Of a stretch of 64,000 nt of DNA, positions 25,836-34,927 are shown piece by piece. The position numbers were made by a program, and so were the translations under genes. Source of the DNA: JADKAV01 sp963733395 (GTDB taxonomy: Bacteria > Actinomycetota > Actinomycetes > S36-B12 > UBA10799); contig CAVTCZ010000019.1 in the NCBI GenBank assembly GCA_963733395.1, forward strand, positions 558,001 through 622,000, in the 5' to 3' direction. The notes beneath the pieces were generated by a model, which was not told the origin of the DNA, did no database searches, and was given only the letters and a program-made list of their open reading frames with translations. The stretch's first letter is position 1. Every line of letters begins with the position of its first letter.

Positions 25836-28805
25836 GTGACGTTCGACACCGCCACGAAACCTGCCCCCAGTCGCGGCCCCCGGGGCCGGGTGCTGGCCAT
25901 CACGCTTGCGGTCCTGGCCGGGTTGCTGGTCCTGTTCCTGATCTTCACTTCGGTGTACACGGACCTGCTGTGGTTCCGGTCGGTCGACTTCACCGAGGTC
26001 TTCACGACGATCATCGGCGTCCGGTCGCTGCTGTTCGTCGGTTTCGGGCTGTTCATGGCGCTGGTCGTCGGTGCGGGGATGGTGATCGCGTACCGCACAC
26101 GGCCCGACTACGACCCGCGGCTGTCCGCAGCCATGGAGGGCTACCGGCAGAGCATCGAACCGATCCGCAAATGGCTGCTGCTGGGCATCGCGGGCTTCCT
26201 CGGGACGCTGGCCGGGCTTTCGGCCACGTCCGAGTGGAGCCGGTGGATGATGTTCCGCAACGGCGGCTCCTTCGGCACCCAGGATCCCCAGTTCGGGATG
26301 GACGTCGGCTTCTTCGTGTTCAAGTTGCCGTTCCTGCGCTACCTCACCGGCTTCGGCTTCATGACGCTGTTCCTCACGCTTCTCCTGGTGATCACGGTGC
26401 ACTACCTCTACGGAGGGGTGCGGCTGCAGAACGGGCTGCAGGCCAGTGAGGCGGCCCAGGTTCAGATCTCACTGCTGCTCGGACTCATCTGCCTGCTCAA
26501 GGCCGTGGCCTACTGGCTGGACCGGTACGCCCTGGCGCTGAAGGAGGAGGACTTCGTCGAGGGTTTCACGGGTCTGAAGTACCGCGATGTGGAAGCCGTG
26601 CTGCCGGCGAAGACGATCCTGACCTTCATCGCGCTGGTGTGCGCGGTGCTGTTCTTCCTCAACATCTTCCGCCGGACCTGGACCCTGCCGCTGGTGGGTC
26701 TCGGCCTGCTCGCGGTCAGCGCGCTGGTGATCGGCGGCATCTACCCGGCGATCGTCCAGCAGTTCCAGGTGCGGCCGAACGAGCCGGGCAAGGAGGCGGC
26801 GTTCATCAGCCGCAACATCGAGGCGACCCGACAGGCGTACAACCTGTCCAATGTGCAGAGCTCGGAGTATTCGGCAGTGGGCCAGCCCGACTCCGAATCG
26901 CTGGCCGCGGACAGGGGCACGCTGGACAACATCCGGGTACTCGATCCGGCGATCGTGTCCCCGACGTTCCGGCAGTTGCAGCAGATCCGCACGTTCTACT
27001 CGTTCCCCGACACCCTCGACGTCGACCGCTACCAACTGCCCAGCGGCCGCAGCGGCGCCATCGTCAGCACCCGCGAGGTGGACCTTGCCGCCGTCCCCGC
27101 GGCGCAGCGCAACTGGGCCAACGACACGCTGGTCTACACCCACGGGTACGGGCTGGTCGCCGCCTACGACAACCGCGCGAACTCCGAGGGCGAGCCCGAG
27201 TTCTTCGCCGAGGACATCCCGCCGACCGGTGAGCTCGAGATCGCCCAGCCCCGCGTCTACTTCGGCGAGAAGTCCCCGACCTACTCGATCGTGGGCGGCC
27301 CGGGCAACCCCCGGGAACTGGACTTCCCGGACGACACCAGCCCCACCGGACAGCGGAACAACACCTACGACGGCATCGGCGGCGTTCCCGTCGGGTCGCC
27401 GCTGAACCGGTTGATGTACGCCGCGAAGTTCTCCGAACCGAACATCCTGCTCTCCAGCCTGATCGGCCCGACGTCCAAGGTCCTGTACGACCGCGATCCG
27501 CTCACCCGGGTCAAGAGCGTGGCGCCCTGGATGCGTGTCGATTCCGATCCCTATCCCGCGGTGGTCAACGACCGGATCGTCTGGCTGGTGGACGGCTACA
27601 CCACCAGCGATTCCTACCCGTACTCCGCGAAGTTGCGCTGGTCGGACGCCACCAGCGATTCGCTGACGGTGCGGCGCAACGTCAACCTCGAGCAGGACTA
27701 CGTCAACTACGTGCGCAACAGCGTCAAGGCGGTCGTCGACGCCTACGACGGCACCGTGACGCTGTACGCGTGGGACGCCACCGACCCGATCCTGCAGGCG
27801 TGGCAGAAGTCCTTCCCCGACACCGTCAAGCCGGCCAGCGAGATGCCGCCGGAGTTGCAGGCGCACGTGCGCTACCCGGAGGACATCTTCAAGGCGCAGC
27901 GACTGGTCTACAGCCGGTACCACGTCACCGACCCCACGTCGTTCTACTCGGGACAGGACTTCTGGTACGTCCCGACCGATCCCACCCAGCAGGCCGCCGG
28001 TAAGCCGCAACCCCCGTACTACCTGACCTTGCGGATGCCCGACCAGGTGAGCCCGGAGTTCGCTTTGACCACGACGTTCTCACCGGTGCGACGCCAGACC
28101 CTGGCGGCGTTCATGGCGGCCAGCTCCGAACCGGGGCCCGGGTACGGTCGATTACGGGTCCTGCAGCTGCCGCGCAACAGCGTGATCCCAGGCCCGCTGC
28201 AGGTCCAGAACACGTTCGAATCCAACCCCGAGGTGGCATCGCAGTTGTCCCTGTTGCGCCGGGGTGGCTCCGAGGTGGAACTGGGCAACCTGCTGTCCCT
28301 GCCGGTGGCCGGCGGATTCCTGTACGTCGAACCGGTCTATGTCCGCGCGAGCCAGGACGGCTATCCCTTGTTGCAGCGGGTGCTGGTGTCGTTCGGAACC
28401 CAGGTCGCCTTCGAGAGCAACCTCGGGGACGCTTTGGCCAAGGTGCTCGGGGCGTCGGTCTCCGAGGACCAGGATCAGGGCAAGGGCGACAAGAACAAGC
28501 AGACGACACCCGAGCAGCGCCTGACCAAGGCGCTGGCCGATGCCGACGCCGCGTTGCAGGCCGCGGAGGAGGCCCTGCAGAAGGGCGACTTCGCGGCCTA
28601 CGGCAAGGCGCAGGACGAGTTGCAGGACGCGATCGACCGCGCCATCGAGGCGCAGCGCCAGATCGCGAAGACCGATGCCACGGTCGAACCGTTGCCCGAG
28701 GCCTCGCCCTCGCCGAGCCCGTCGCCGTCGGCCCCGCTGGACGCCGGCACCCCGGTGCCGGCACCGACCGACGCCCCGGCGGAGGTGGCGCAGCCGACGA
28801 CGTGA
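25836..28805 (+). CDS. UPF0182 family large membrane protein
   Basis: A 989-residue protein of the COG1615/UPF0182 family. The first 300 residues hold seven predicted membrane helices. The rest is a large exported domain with conserved patches such as TREVDLAAVPAAQRNWANDT, VYTHGYGLV and RDPLTRVKSVAPWM. The C-terminal 90 residues are a helical acidic/basic stretch followed by a Pro/Ser-rich disordered tail (ASPSPSPSPSAP). Function is unknown; position matches Rv3193c. GTG 25836 start. The gene is fully intact over 3 kb, in contrast to the frameshifted genes nearby. Confidence 0.92.
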   Translation: MTFDTATKPAPSRGPRGRVLAITLAVLAGLLVLFLIFTSVYTDLLWFRSVDFTEVFTTIIGVRSLLFVGFGLFMALVVGAGMVIAYRTRPDYDPRLSAAMEGYRQSIEPIRKWLLLGIAGFLGTLAGLSATSEWSRWMMFRNGGSFGTQDPQFGMDVGFFVFKLPFLRYLTGFGFMTLFLTLLLVITVHYLYGGVRLQNGLQASEAAQVQISLLLGLICLLKAVAYWLDRYALALKEEDFVEGFTGLKYRDVEAVLPAKTILTFIALVCAVLFFLNIFRRTWTLPLVGLGLLAVSALVIGGIYPAIVQQFQVRPNEPGKEAAFISRNIEATRQAYNLSNVQSSEYSAVGQPDSESLAADRGTLDNIRVLDPAIVSPTFRQLQQIRTFYSFPDTLDVDRYQLPSGRSGAIVSTREVDLAAVPAAQRNWANDTLVYTHGYGLVAAYDNRANSEGEPEFFAEDIPPTGELEIAQPRVYFGEKSPTYSIVGGPGNPRELDFPDDTSPTGQRNNTYDGIGGVPVGSPLNRLMYAAKFSEPNILLSSLIGPTSKVLYDRDPLTRVKSVAPWMRVDSDPYPAVVNDRIVWLVDGYTTSDSYPYSAKLRWSDATSDSLTVRRNVNLEQDYVNYVRNSVKAVVDAYDGTVTLYAWDATDPILQAWQKSFPDTVKPASEMPPELQAHVRYPEDIFKAQRLVYSRYHVTDPTSFYSGQDFWYVPTDPTQQAAGKPQPPYYLTLRMPDQVSPEFALTTTFSPVRRQTLAAFMAASSEPGPGYGRLRVLQLPRNSVIPGPLQVQNTFESNPEVASQLSLLRRGGSEVELGNLLSLPVAGGFLYVEPVYVRASQDGYPLLQRVLVSFGTQVAFESNLGDALAKVLGASVSEDQDQGKGDKNKQTTPEQRLTKALADADAALQAAEEALQKGDFAAYGKAQDELQDAIDRAIEAQRQIAKTDATVEPLPEASPSPSPSPSAPLDAGTPVPAPTDAPAEVAQPTT

Positions 28806-28818
28806 GCGTGTGGCCCGG

Positions 28819-28851
28819 TTGCGCGCGTCGGGAATAGTTGTAGTCTCAACC
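28819..28851 (+). promoter_or_regulatory. Candidate promoter and operator of the pirin gene
   Basis: TTGCGC (28819-28824) and TAGTCT (28841-28846) could serve as -35 and -10 with a 16-bp spacer. The -10 is embedded in AGTTGTAGTCTCAACC, an inverted GTTG/CAAC repeat (28837-28840, 28847-28850), a shape often bound by MarR-type regulators in front of pirin genes. A strong site GGGAGG precedes ATG 28880. Inference from pattern only. Confidence 0.4.
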
Positions 28852-28879
28852 ACGTTGTCCGGGGAAAAGGGAGGTCACC

Positions 28880-29843
28880 ATGCCCGCGATCACTGTCGAT
28901 GACGTCACCGTCCTGCCGCGCGTGTCCGCCACCGCGGCACGACCCCGCGAGGTCCTGTCCGTCACCACGGCGCCGCGCGGATTCGAGGGGGAGGGATTCC
29001 CGGTGCGCCGGGCTTTCGCCGGCGTCCCGCTGGAGTGGCTCGACCCCTTCATCCACATGGACCAGATGGGTGAGGTGGAGTACGCAGCGGGCGAGCCGAA
29101 AGGTACGCCCTGGCATCCCCACCGCGGGTTCGAGACGGTCACCTACATCATCGACGGCACGTTCGAGCACGCCGACTCCCACGGCGGCGGCGGGCTGATC
29201 ACCAACGGCGACACCCAGTGGATGACCGCCGGTTCCGGCCTGCTGCACATCGAGCGGCCGCCGGAGGACCTGGTCGCCTCGGGCGGGCTGTTCCACGGCA
29301 TCCAGTTGTGGGTCAATCTGCCGCGCACCCAGAAACTGGCCACCCCGCGGTACCAGGACCTGCGTGCCAGCCAGGTCGGTCTGGCCACGACCGCCGACGC
29401 GGGTGCCCTCATCCGGGTCATCGCCGGGGAACTCGGTGGCATCTCCGGACCCGGGGTCACGACCACACCGATCGCGATGGCCCACGTGTCCGTGGCGAAG
29501 GGCGCGCAGGTGGACCTTCCCTGGCGGCCCGACTTCAACGCCCTGCTGTACGTGCTCGCCGGCCGCGGGCACGGTGAACGGGACACCCATCCGCGACGGG
29601 CAGTTGGCGGTGTTCGGTCCCGGCGACCAGATCCGCTTCGGTGCCGATGCACAGCAGGACTCCCGCACCCACGACATGGAGGTGCTGCTGCTCGGTGGCG
29701 CGCCGATCCGGGAGCCGGTGGCGTGGATGGGCCCGTTCGTCATGAACACCAAGGCTGAGGTCATGCAGGCCTTCGAGGACTACCAGGCCGGGCGGCTCGG
29801 CACGATCCCTGCGCACGACGGGCTGGGTGGCCGGACCGGCTGA
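28880..29843 (+). CDS. Pirin family bicupin protein (one frameshift)
   Basis: About 320 residues. The N-terminal cupin carries the pirin metal motif (WHPHRGFETVTYI, then HADSHGGGG and LLHIERPPE). The C-terminal cupin holds LLYVLAGRG and LAVFGPGDQIRF and ends with the family tail FVMNTKAEVMQAFEDYQAG. The frame breaks in GGG at 29567-29569; removing one G joins the halves exactly (GRG-TVNG). Pirins bind Fe or Ni and some have quercetinase activity or act as redox-sensing cofactors. Single-gene unit, convergent with the SDR gene. Confidence 0.85.
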
Positions 29844-29855
29844 GAGTGGGTCGGG

Positions 29856-29940
29856 GGCCGCCGCTGCTGCCAGGTGGCAGATTGCGCCACGGGCAACCCA
29901 GGTGTCTGCCGCGCAATCTGCCCGGTGGGGCGGTGGCGCC
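29856..29940. repeat. Nested palindromic element, family III, copy 1
   Basis: Starts GGCCGCCGCT and ends GGCGGTGGCGCC. The core has perfect 11-bp arms GGCAGATTGCG (29876-29886) and CGCAATCTGCC (29912-29922) around a loop that itself contains GTGTCTGCC. The 68 bp from 29873 to 29940 are repeated without change at 30044-30111. Lies in the convergent pirin-SDR gap. Confidence 0.88.
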
Positions 29941-30028
29941 TGGCGCGCCGGTTAGTCGTTTGCACAGGCGTTGGTCCCAGACGCGGAATTCCGGCTAACG
30001 GCTGTTCGCGGGGCTGACGCGGGTGGAT

Positions 30029-30111
30029 GGCCGCCGCTTTGGCGGTGGCAGATTGCGCCACGGGCAACCCAGGTGTCTGCCGCGCAATCTGCCCGGTGGG
30101 GCGGTGGCGCC
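30029..30111. repeat. Nested palindromic element, family III, copy 2
   Basis: A direct repeat of 29856-29940: 68 identical bases (30044-30111) plus the leading GGCCGCCGCT, with only the short stretch between them different. The two copies are about 90 bp apart and flank an unrelated segment containing GGTTAGTCGTTTGC. Identity of this degree in non-coding DNA points to recent duplication. Confidence 0.88.
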
Positions 30112-30116
30112 AGCAG

Positions 30117-30965
30117 TCAGGGACGCCCCAGCGTCGCCTGCTCGATCTTCTCGGCCTCGCGGCGGGCCCAGTTCACCAAGCGGTTCGCGTTCTTCTCCAG
30201 AAACCCCGGCACCAAGCGGTGGATCCACCAGGCCAGCCGTGCCCGGCGCGGTGCCACGATGTATGCCCGGTTCTCGTCGATGCCGCGCAGCAGGTCGGCG
30301 ACGAGGTGCTCGACGGGGTAGATGTCGCCGGTGGCCTTCGTGAGCAGGTCGCGGGCGGACATCCCCTCGTGGGCGGCGAGGTCCTCGGGGCCACGGCTGT
30401 CCAGGATGGGGGTCTCGGTCGGTCCCGGGCACAAGGCGGTGACCCGGATGCCGTGCTGGGCCGCCTCCGGGCGCAGACTCAGTGACAACCCGACGACGGC
30501 GTGCTTGGTCATGGCGTACGGGGCCAGCATCGGACTGGGCACCAGGCCGGCCAGGGACGCGGTGTTGACGATGTGGCCATCGGCCTGGCGGATCATGTGC
30601 GGGTAGGCCGCCCGGATGCCGTTGACGACACCCATGATGTTGATGTCCACGATCCGCTGCCAGTGTTCCGCGGTCAGGTCCTCGATGGGTCCGCCCACCC
30701 CGATCCCGGCGTTGTTGAAGATCAGGTCGATCCGGCCATGGTCGGCGACCACCCGGTCGACCAGTGCGGCGAAGGCATCGCCGTCGCGAACGTCCAGCAC
30801 GGCAGACTCCGCGTGGCCGCCGGACGCCACGATCTGCGCCGCGACGTTGTCCGCGGCCTCCCGGTTGATGTCCGCGAGGATGACGGTGTTACCCCTGTGT
30901 GCCAGTTGCAGGCCGGCCTCGGCTCCGATGCCGGACCCGCCGCCGGTGATGAGTGCGATTGCCAT
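30117..30965 (-). CDS. Short-chain dehydrogenase/reductase
   Basis: A 282-residue classical SDR. NAD(P) site TGGGSGIG near residue 8, NNAGIGVGG, and catalytic residues Ser (NTASLAG), Tyr and Lys (YAMTKHA). The acidic ADIN after beta-2 suggests preference for NAD(H). The C-terminal 60 residues are basic and amphipathic (WWIHRLVPGFLEKNANRLVNW), possibly membrane-contacting. Oxidises or reduces an alcohol/ketone of unknown identity. Divergent from the methyltransferase at 31148. Confidence 0.88.
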   Translation of the reverse strand: MAIALITGGGSGIGAEAGLQLAHRGNTVILADINREAADNVAAQIVASGGHAESAVLDVRDGDAFAALVDRVVADHGRIDLIFNNAGIGVGGPIEDLTAEHWQRIVDINIMGVVNGIRAAYPHMIRQADGHIVNTASLAGLVPSPMLAPYAMTKHAVVGLSLSLRPEAAQHGIRVTALCPGPTETPILDSRGPEDLAAHEGMSARDLLTKATGDIYPVEHLVADLLRGIDENRAYIVAPRRARLAWWIHRLVPGFLEKNANRLVNWARREAEKIEQATLGRP

Positions 30966-31147
30966 GGCCCCACGGTACGGGTATCGGCGGCGTGGCGGGG
31001 CCGAGGTCTGCCATCTGCGGGCCGGGGCCCGCACACGCAGAAGCCGCCGCCCGTGGGACCTGGTCCCCGGCCGGCCGCACTCCCGGCCCAACGTGCCGGG
31101 GCCGATCGCGGCGGCCCGACGGGATCCTATGTGCGTACCCTCGGTCC

Positions 31148-31966
31148 ATGGATTCCTTCGAGGTCAACCGGCGCAACTGGGACGAGCGGGTGCCTCTGCA
31201 CACGGCCTCCGAGGAGTACGGCCTGGAACTGTTCCGCGAGGATCCCGACCACATCAGCGATGTGGTGCAGTTCGACGTTCCGCGGCTCGGTGACATCCGT
31301 GGGCTGCGTGGGGTCCACCTGCAGTGCCACATCGGCACGGACACGGTGTCGCTGGCGCGGCTGGGTGCGCGGATGACGGGTCTGGACTTCTCGCCCCCGG
31401 CGATCGAAGCGGCCCGCGGCCTGGCCGCGGACCTGGGGCAGGACACCGAGTTCGTGCTGGCCCAGGTGTACGACGCGCCACAGGTGCTCGGGCGCGGTGG
31501 CTTCGACCTGGTGTTCACCGGCATCGGCGCGCTCTGCTGGCTGCCCGACATCGACCGCTGGGGGCAGGTCGTTTCGCAGTTGCTCGTCCCGGGCGGGCGG
31601 CTGTTCCTCCGGGAGGGGCATCCGGTGATGTGGGCCCTCGACTACGTGACCCCGGACCAACTCATCCTCGAGTACCCGTACTTCCAGACCGACGAGCCGA
31701 TCGTCGAGTCGTGGGATCAGACCTACGTCGAGACCGATGCGCGCATGGTGCACAGCACCACCCACAGCTGGAACCACGGCCTCGGCGAGATCGTGACGGC
31801 CCTGCTCGACCACGGCCTGCGGATCACCCAGTTGGTGGAGCACCGCAGCGTCCCCTGGGAGCCGATGCCGTCGCAGATGGTCAAGCGCGGCGCCGAATGG
31901 GTGATGGCACAGCATCCCGAACGAGTGCCGCTGACCTACACCCTGCAGGCGGTGAAGGACGGTTAG
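31148..31966 (+). CDS. SAM-dependent methyltransferase
   Basis: A 272-residue class I methyltransferase. The SAM site is unusual: GVHLQCHIGTDTVSLARLGA replaces the common GxGxG loop, a pattern typical of one actinobacterial/cyanobacterial group. It is followed by TGLDFSPPAIEAAR and FDLVFTGIGALCWL. The N-terminus NRRNWDERVPLHT is also characteristic. Substrate unknown. Four-base overlap with the end of the convergent GNAT gene. Confidence 0.85.
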   Translation: MDSFEVNRRNWDERVPLHTASEEYGLELFREDPDHISDVVQFDVPRLGDIRGLRGVHLQCHIGTDTVSLARLGARMTGLDFSPPAIEAARGLAADLGQDTEFVLAQVYDAPQVLGRGGFDLVFTGIGALCWLPDIDRWGQVVSQLLVPGGRLFLREGHPVMWALDYVTPDQLILEYPYFQTDEPIVESWDQTYVETDARMVHSTTHSWNHGLGEIVTALLDHGLRITQLVEHRSVPWEPMPSQMVKRGAEWVMAQHPERVPLTYTLQAVKDG

Positions 31967-32265
31967 GCCAGGCCGAACTCCGGGTGCCGATCCGCCGGGA
32001 CCAGATCGGCCCACTCCCGGTGTTTGCGGATGTAGCCGCGCACGTAGGGGCACGTCGGGATCACGGATTGCCCGTGCGCGCGGACATCGGCCAGCGCCGC
32101 GGCGACCAGGTCGGCGGCCAAGCCCCGTCCGCTGTAGCGATCGGAGACCTCCGTGTGGGTCATGGTCACCTCGTCCCCGTGCTGCACGTAGGTCACGAGG
32201 CCGATCTGTTGGCCGTCCTGCAGGAGTTCGAAACTGCTGGCTGCGGGGTTGCGCACGATTTCCAC
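31963..32265 (-). CDS. GNAT-type N-acetyltransferase, YjdJ family
   Basis: A 100-residue minimal GNAT of the Gcn5-related YjdJ group (PF14542). The acetyl-CoA loop is YSGRGLAADLVAAALADVR and the ending PTCPYVRGYIRKHREWADLV is diagnostic. GTG start at 32265. Acceptor substrate unknown. Convergent with the methyltransferase. Confidence 0.85.
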   Translation of the reverse strand: MEIVRNPAASSFELLQDGQQIGLVTYVQHGDEVTMTHTEVSDRYSGRGLAADLVAAALADVRAHGQSVIPTCPYVRGYIRKHREWADLVPADRHPEFGLA

Positions 32266-32313
32266 GTGCGCTCATCTTGCCCGGTCGGAGCCGCCTCGAT
32301 GCCGCCCGGCGGC

Positions 32314-33576
32314 TCAGAACCCACCCCGCCCGCGCGAGGGCATCGGCTCGACGGAGGGGTTGTGCTCGATCGGGGGATGGGTGCGGGCGACCCAGTCCCC
32401 GTAGCGCTTGGACAGCGGCGCGGCACTGATGCCGTGGGCGAAGACGCTGATCAGCACGGTGAAGGCGATCACCCCTGAGACCGTGCTCATCACCGGCGAT
32501 TCGCCACCGAGTTCCTCGTAGGCCAGCAGGCCGAAGACGATCGTGGCCAGGCCGCGCGGGCCGAACCAGCCGATGAAGGTCACGGTCTGCCAGCGGAACC
32601 CCGTGCCCAGCAGCGCCAGGAACACCGGCACCACCCGCAGCACGGTGAGCGCGAGCACTGCCAGCAGCAGCCACTGCCATTCGAACCCGTCATCGAACAC
32701 CATCAGCACCAGCCCGCCGGCGAAGAACCACACGATGAAGCCGAGCAGATCAGCCGACACCTCGAGCAGTGCTGAGGTCTCCTGCTCCTCGGCGAGGGTG
32801 ATACTCGCCGCACCGAAGACCAGGCCGCCGACGAAGGCGGCGATGAAGGCGTTGGCGCCGATGATCTCGGCCACTCCGAACAGGAACAGCGGTAGCGCCA
32901 GGGTGGCGATCGAGCGTCCCCGGTGGCCGCTGAGACCGCGTTCGCGGGCCCGGTCCATCAGCCAGGCCGCTGCCAGGCAGATGGCCACTGAACTGGCCAG
33001 CGCGAGTGCCACGGGGACCACGCCGACCTTCAGGATCCCGGGTTCGGAGACGCCCTCCTCGGCGGCCAGGGCGGACAGGGCCAGCAGCACGATGGGGGTG
33101 GCCAGGCCGTCGTTGAGCCCGCTCTCCACGTTGAGGCCACGTCGCACTCGCATGGGCACGATCGGGTTCAGGATGGTCGGCGCACCCAGTCCGGCGTCGG
33201 TCGGCGTGACCGCTGCGGCCAGCAGCCAGGCGCCGGCCACACCCACGGTGGGCAGCATGGCGTGCGTGACCAGGAACGTCGCCACGAGGGCGATCGGGAA
33301 CCCGATCAGCAGCAATCGTCCGGCGATCCCCGGGTCCTCCCGCAATCGTGCGAGTTTCACGGTGGACGCGTCGTGGAACAGAACGATCACCAAGGTCAGC
33401 TCGGCGATGAAGTGCACCGTCGCGGTGTCTATCTGCAGGTCGGCGACGCTGAAGATGACCACGCCGGCCAGGATGCTGAGCATCGGTGAGGTGATGTTCA
33501 CCCGGGTGAGTCCCTTGGCGAGCAGGGAGTACACCAGCACCAAACCGGCCATCACCGTGATCACTTCGCCCGCCAC
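32314..33576 (-). CDS. Cation:proton antiporter (CPA1-like)
   Basis: A 420-residue membrane protein with about twelve helices, expected to exchange Na+ or K+ for protons. Ion-site motifs are AVTPTDAGLGAP in the fifth or sixth helix region and NVESGLNDGLATPIVLLA. The C-terminus is a short hydrophilic tail (RTHPPIEHNPSVEPMPSR) with no TrkA/RCK domain, so no nucleotide control is evident. GTG 33576 start, 68 bp from the divergent lipoprotein. Confidence 0.88.
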   Translation of the reverse strand: MAGEVITVMAGLVLVYSLLAKGLTRVNITSPMLSILAGVVIFSVADLQIDTATVHFIAELTLVIVLFHDASTVKLARLREDPGIAGRLLLIGFPIALVATFLVTHAMLPTVGVAGAWLLAAAVTPTDAGLGAPTILNPIVPMRVRRGLNVESGLNDGLATPIVLLALSALAAEEGVSEPGILKVGVVPVALALASSVAICLAAAWLMDRARERGLSGHRGRSIATLALPLFLFGVAEIIGANAFIAAFVGGLVFGAASITLAEEQETSALLEVSADLLGFIVWFFAGGLVLMVFDDGFEWQWLLLAVLALTVLRVVPVFLALLGTGFRWQTVTFIGWFGPRGLATIVFGLLAYEELGGESPVMSTVSGVIAFTVLISVFAHGISAAPLSKRYGDWVARTHPPIEHNPSVEPMPSRGRGGF

Positions 33577-33644
33577 GGGCGCAGTCTAGGCCGCCGCGGG
33601 TGTCCTGAGCATGGTGGCGAGGCGCGGGCGGCTAGTTTGGGACA

Positions 33645-34112
33645 GTGCGATGGCTCGTGACGGTACTGATCGGCTTGGGGCTGTTGTCCGGCTGCGGCAC
33701 GGCGTCCTTCTCCAATGCGTTCGCGGTCAGGGTGGATTCGCCGCAGCAGGTGAGCATCTTCGACTCCATGATGGGGGAGAGCGCGGAGTGGGCCGGGAAG
33801 ACCATGGGGCAAGCGACGCCGACCGCGCCCTACACGACCGAGGTCAGCGCCCTCGACACCAAGATGATCTTCGACAGCAGTCCGCCGCGGTCGGTGCGGG
33901 TGGGGCTGTATCTGCCATCGGTCACCGAGACCGGCTACTACGCGATAGACCTGCCGACGGTGGCGCCGGGGACGGTTTCACTGAGCGCCCCGTTCGTCGC
34001 CTGGTACTCGCCGACCCCCGTCGACCCACTGCCCGCCCAGCCGATGACCTTGGAGATCGCGCAGGGCCCCAACGGCTGGGTCATCAACATCACGCTGGGT
34101 GCTGGCGCGTGA
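33645..34112 (+). CDS. Putative lipoprotein, function unknown
   Basis: A 155-residue protein with a lipoprotein signal: MRWLVTVLIG followed by lipobox LLSGC. The mature part is Ser/Thr/Pro-rich beta-type sequence without a known domain. GTG 33645. Its TGA overlaps the GTG of the Rrf2-type regulator (GTGA), so both are translated together. Confidence 0.75.
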   Translation: MRWLVTVLIGLGLLSGCGTASFSNAFAVRVDSPQQVSIFDSMMGESAEWAGKTMGQATPTAPYTTEVSALDTKMIFDSSPPRSVRVGLYLPSVTETGYYAIDLPTVAPGTVSLSAPFVAWYSPTPVDPLPAQPMTLEIAQGPNGWVINITLGAGA

Positions 34113-34528
34113 GGCTGACCGGACGGATCGTGTTCGCCATCAGGGCTGTGGCCGAACTCGTCGGACATGACGACTACGTGCCGCTGGACGTGATCGCCGA
34201 GCAACAGGACCTGCCCAACGACTATGTGCGCTCTGCCATGTCGGATTTGCGGCGTGCCGGGATCGTGAGCACCCGTCGCGGCCGGGTGGGCGGCTACCGA
34301 CTGGCGCGGCCCGCGGAGAAGATCACGCTCGCGGACATCATCCGTGCGGTCGACGGTCCGCTGACGATCGTGCAGGGGGAGCGTCCGGAGAACATCGAAT
34401 ACGCCGGGGCGGCGGCCGGCCTCGAGGACGTGTGGTTGGCGGTCCGCCGGGCCGAGCGCCGGATCCTGGAAGCCGTCACCCTGGAGGACCTTCGCACCGG
34501 GAACCTGCCGCCGGAGGTGCGCGAGTAG
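34109..34528 (+). CDS. Rrf2 family transcriptional regulator
   Basis: A 139-residue winged-helix protein. The Rrf2 core reads TGRIVFAIRAVAELV, VPLDVIAEQQDLPNDYV and the wing STRRGRVGGYRLARP. The three cysteines that bind Fe-S in IscR/NsrR are absent, so it probably senses something other than a cluster or acts through another ligand. Downstream of, and coupled to, a lipoprotein gene. Target genes unknown. Confidence 0.82.
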   Translation: MRLTGRIVFAIRAVAELVGHDDYVPLDVIAEQQDLPNDYVRSAMSDLRRAGIVSTRRGRVGGYRLARPAEKITLADIIRAVDGPLTIVQGERPENIEYAGAAAGLEDVWLAVRRAERRILEAVTLEDLRTGNLPPEVRE

Positions 34529-34559
34529 GCCGGGCGTTCCCTGGATCGCCGGTGAGCGG

Positions 34560-34679
34560 CGAGTGTTGCGCGGTTGTCATGGCCGCGCGTCGAGTGTTGC
34601 GCGGTTGCTGGTTTGCGGGCATCGAAACCAGCAACCGCGCAACACTCGCGCGAGCGGGCCAGCAACCGTGCACCACTCG
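34560..34679. repeat. Nested palindromic element, family II, copy 2
   Basis: Modules at 34560-34578, 34591-34614, 34625-34648 and 34659-34679. The inner pair (34591-34614 with 34625-34648) is a perfect 24-bp inverted repeat with core GTGTTGCGCGGTTGCTGG and a 10-nt loop. The outer pair carries a few mismatches. It fills the convergent gap between the Rrf2 gene and the ferredoxin gene. Best-preserved hairpin in the window. Confidence 0.9.
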
Positions 34680-34732
34680 CGCGGCGGGGCACCCCAGACG
34701 CCACCGTCACGACGAGGTCTGTCCTGACGGCG

Positions 34733-34927
34733 TCAGGCCCGAAGCCGCAGCGCGGCGGCCGGGCACGTCACCTGGGCCAGTCTGCCTGCGTCCCGGAGCT
34801 CCTCCGGCACCTCGTGGCCGGCCAGGACCGGGTAGCCCCACTCGTCCAGGCTGACCAGTTCGGGCAGCGCCGCGGAGCACACGCCGTGCCCGCGGCAGCG
34901 CCGCCAGTCGATCTGCACCGTGCTCAT
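34733..34927 (-). CDS. Ferredoxin
   Basis: A 64-residue single-cluster ferredoxin of the kind that serves cytochromes P450 and related systems. Cluster residues: RCRGHGVCSAALPELV and the distal CPAAAL; the His in the position of the usual second Cys (C-x2-H-x2-C) suggests either a [3Fe-4S] or a His-ligated [4Fe-4S] cluster. ATG 34927 overlaps the end of the NuoF-like gene (ATGA), so it is the last gene of the five-gene operon and a likely electron partner. Confidence 0.9.
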   Translation of the reverse strand: MSTVQIDWRRCRGHGVCSAALPELVSLDEWGYPVLAGHEVPEELRDAGRLAQVTCPAAALRLRA

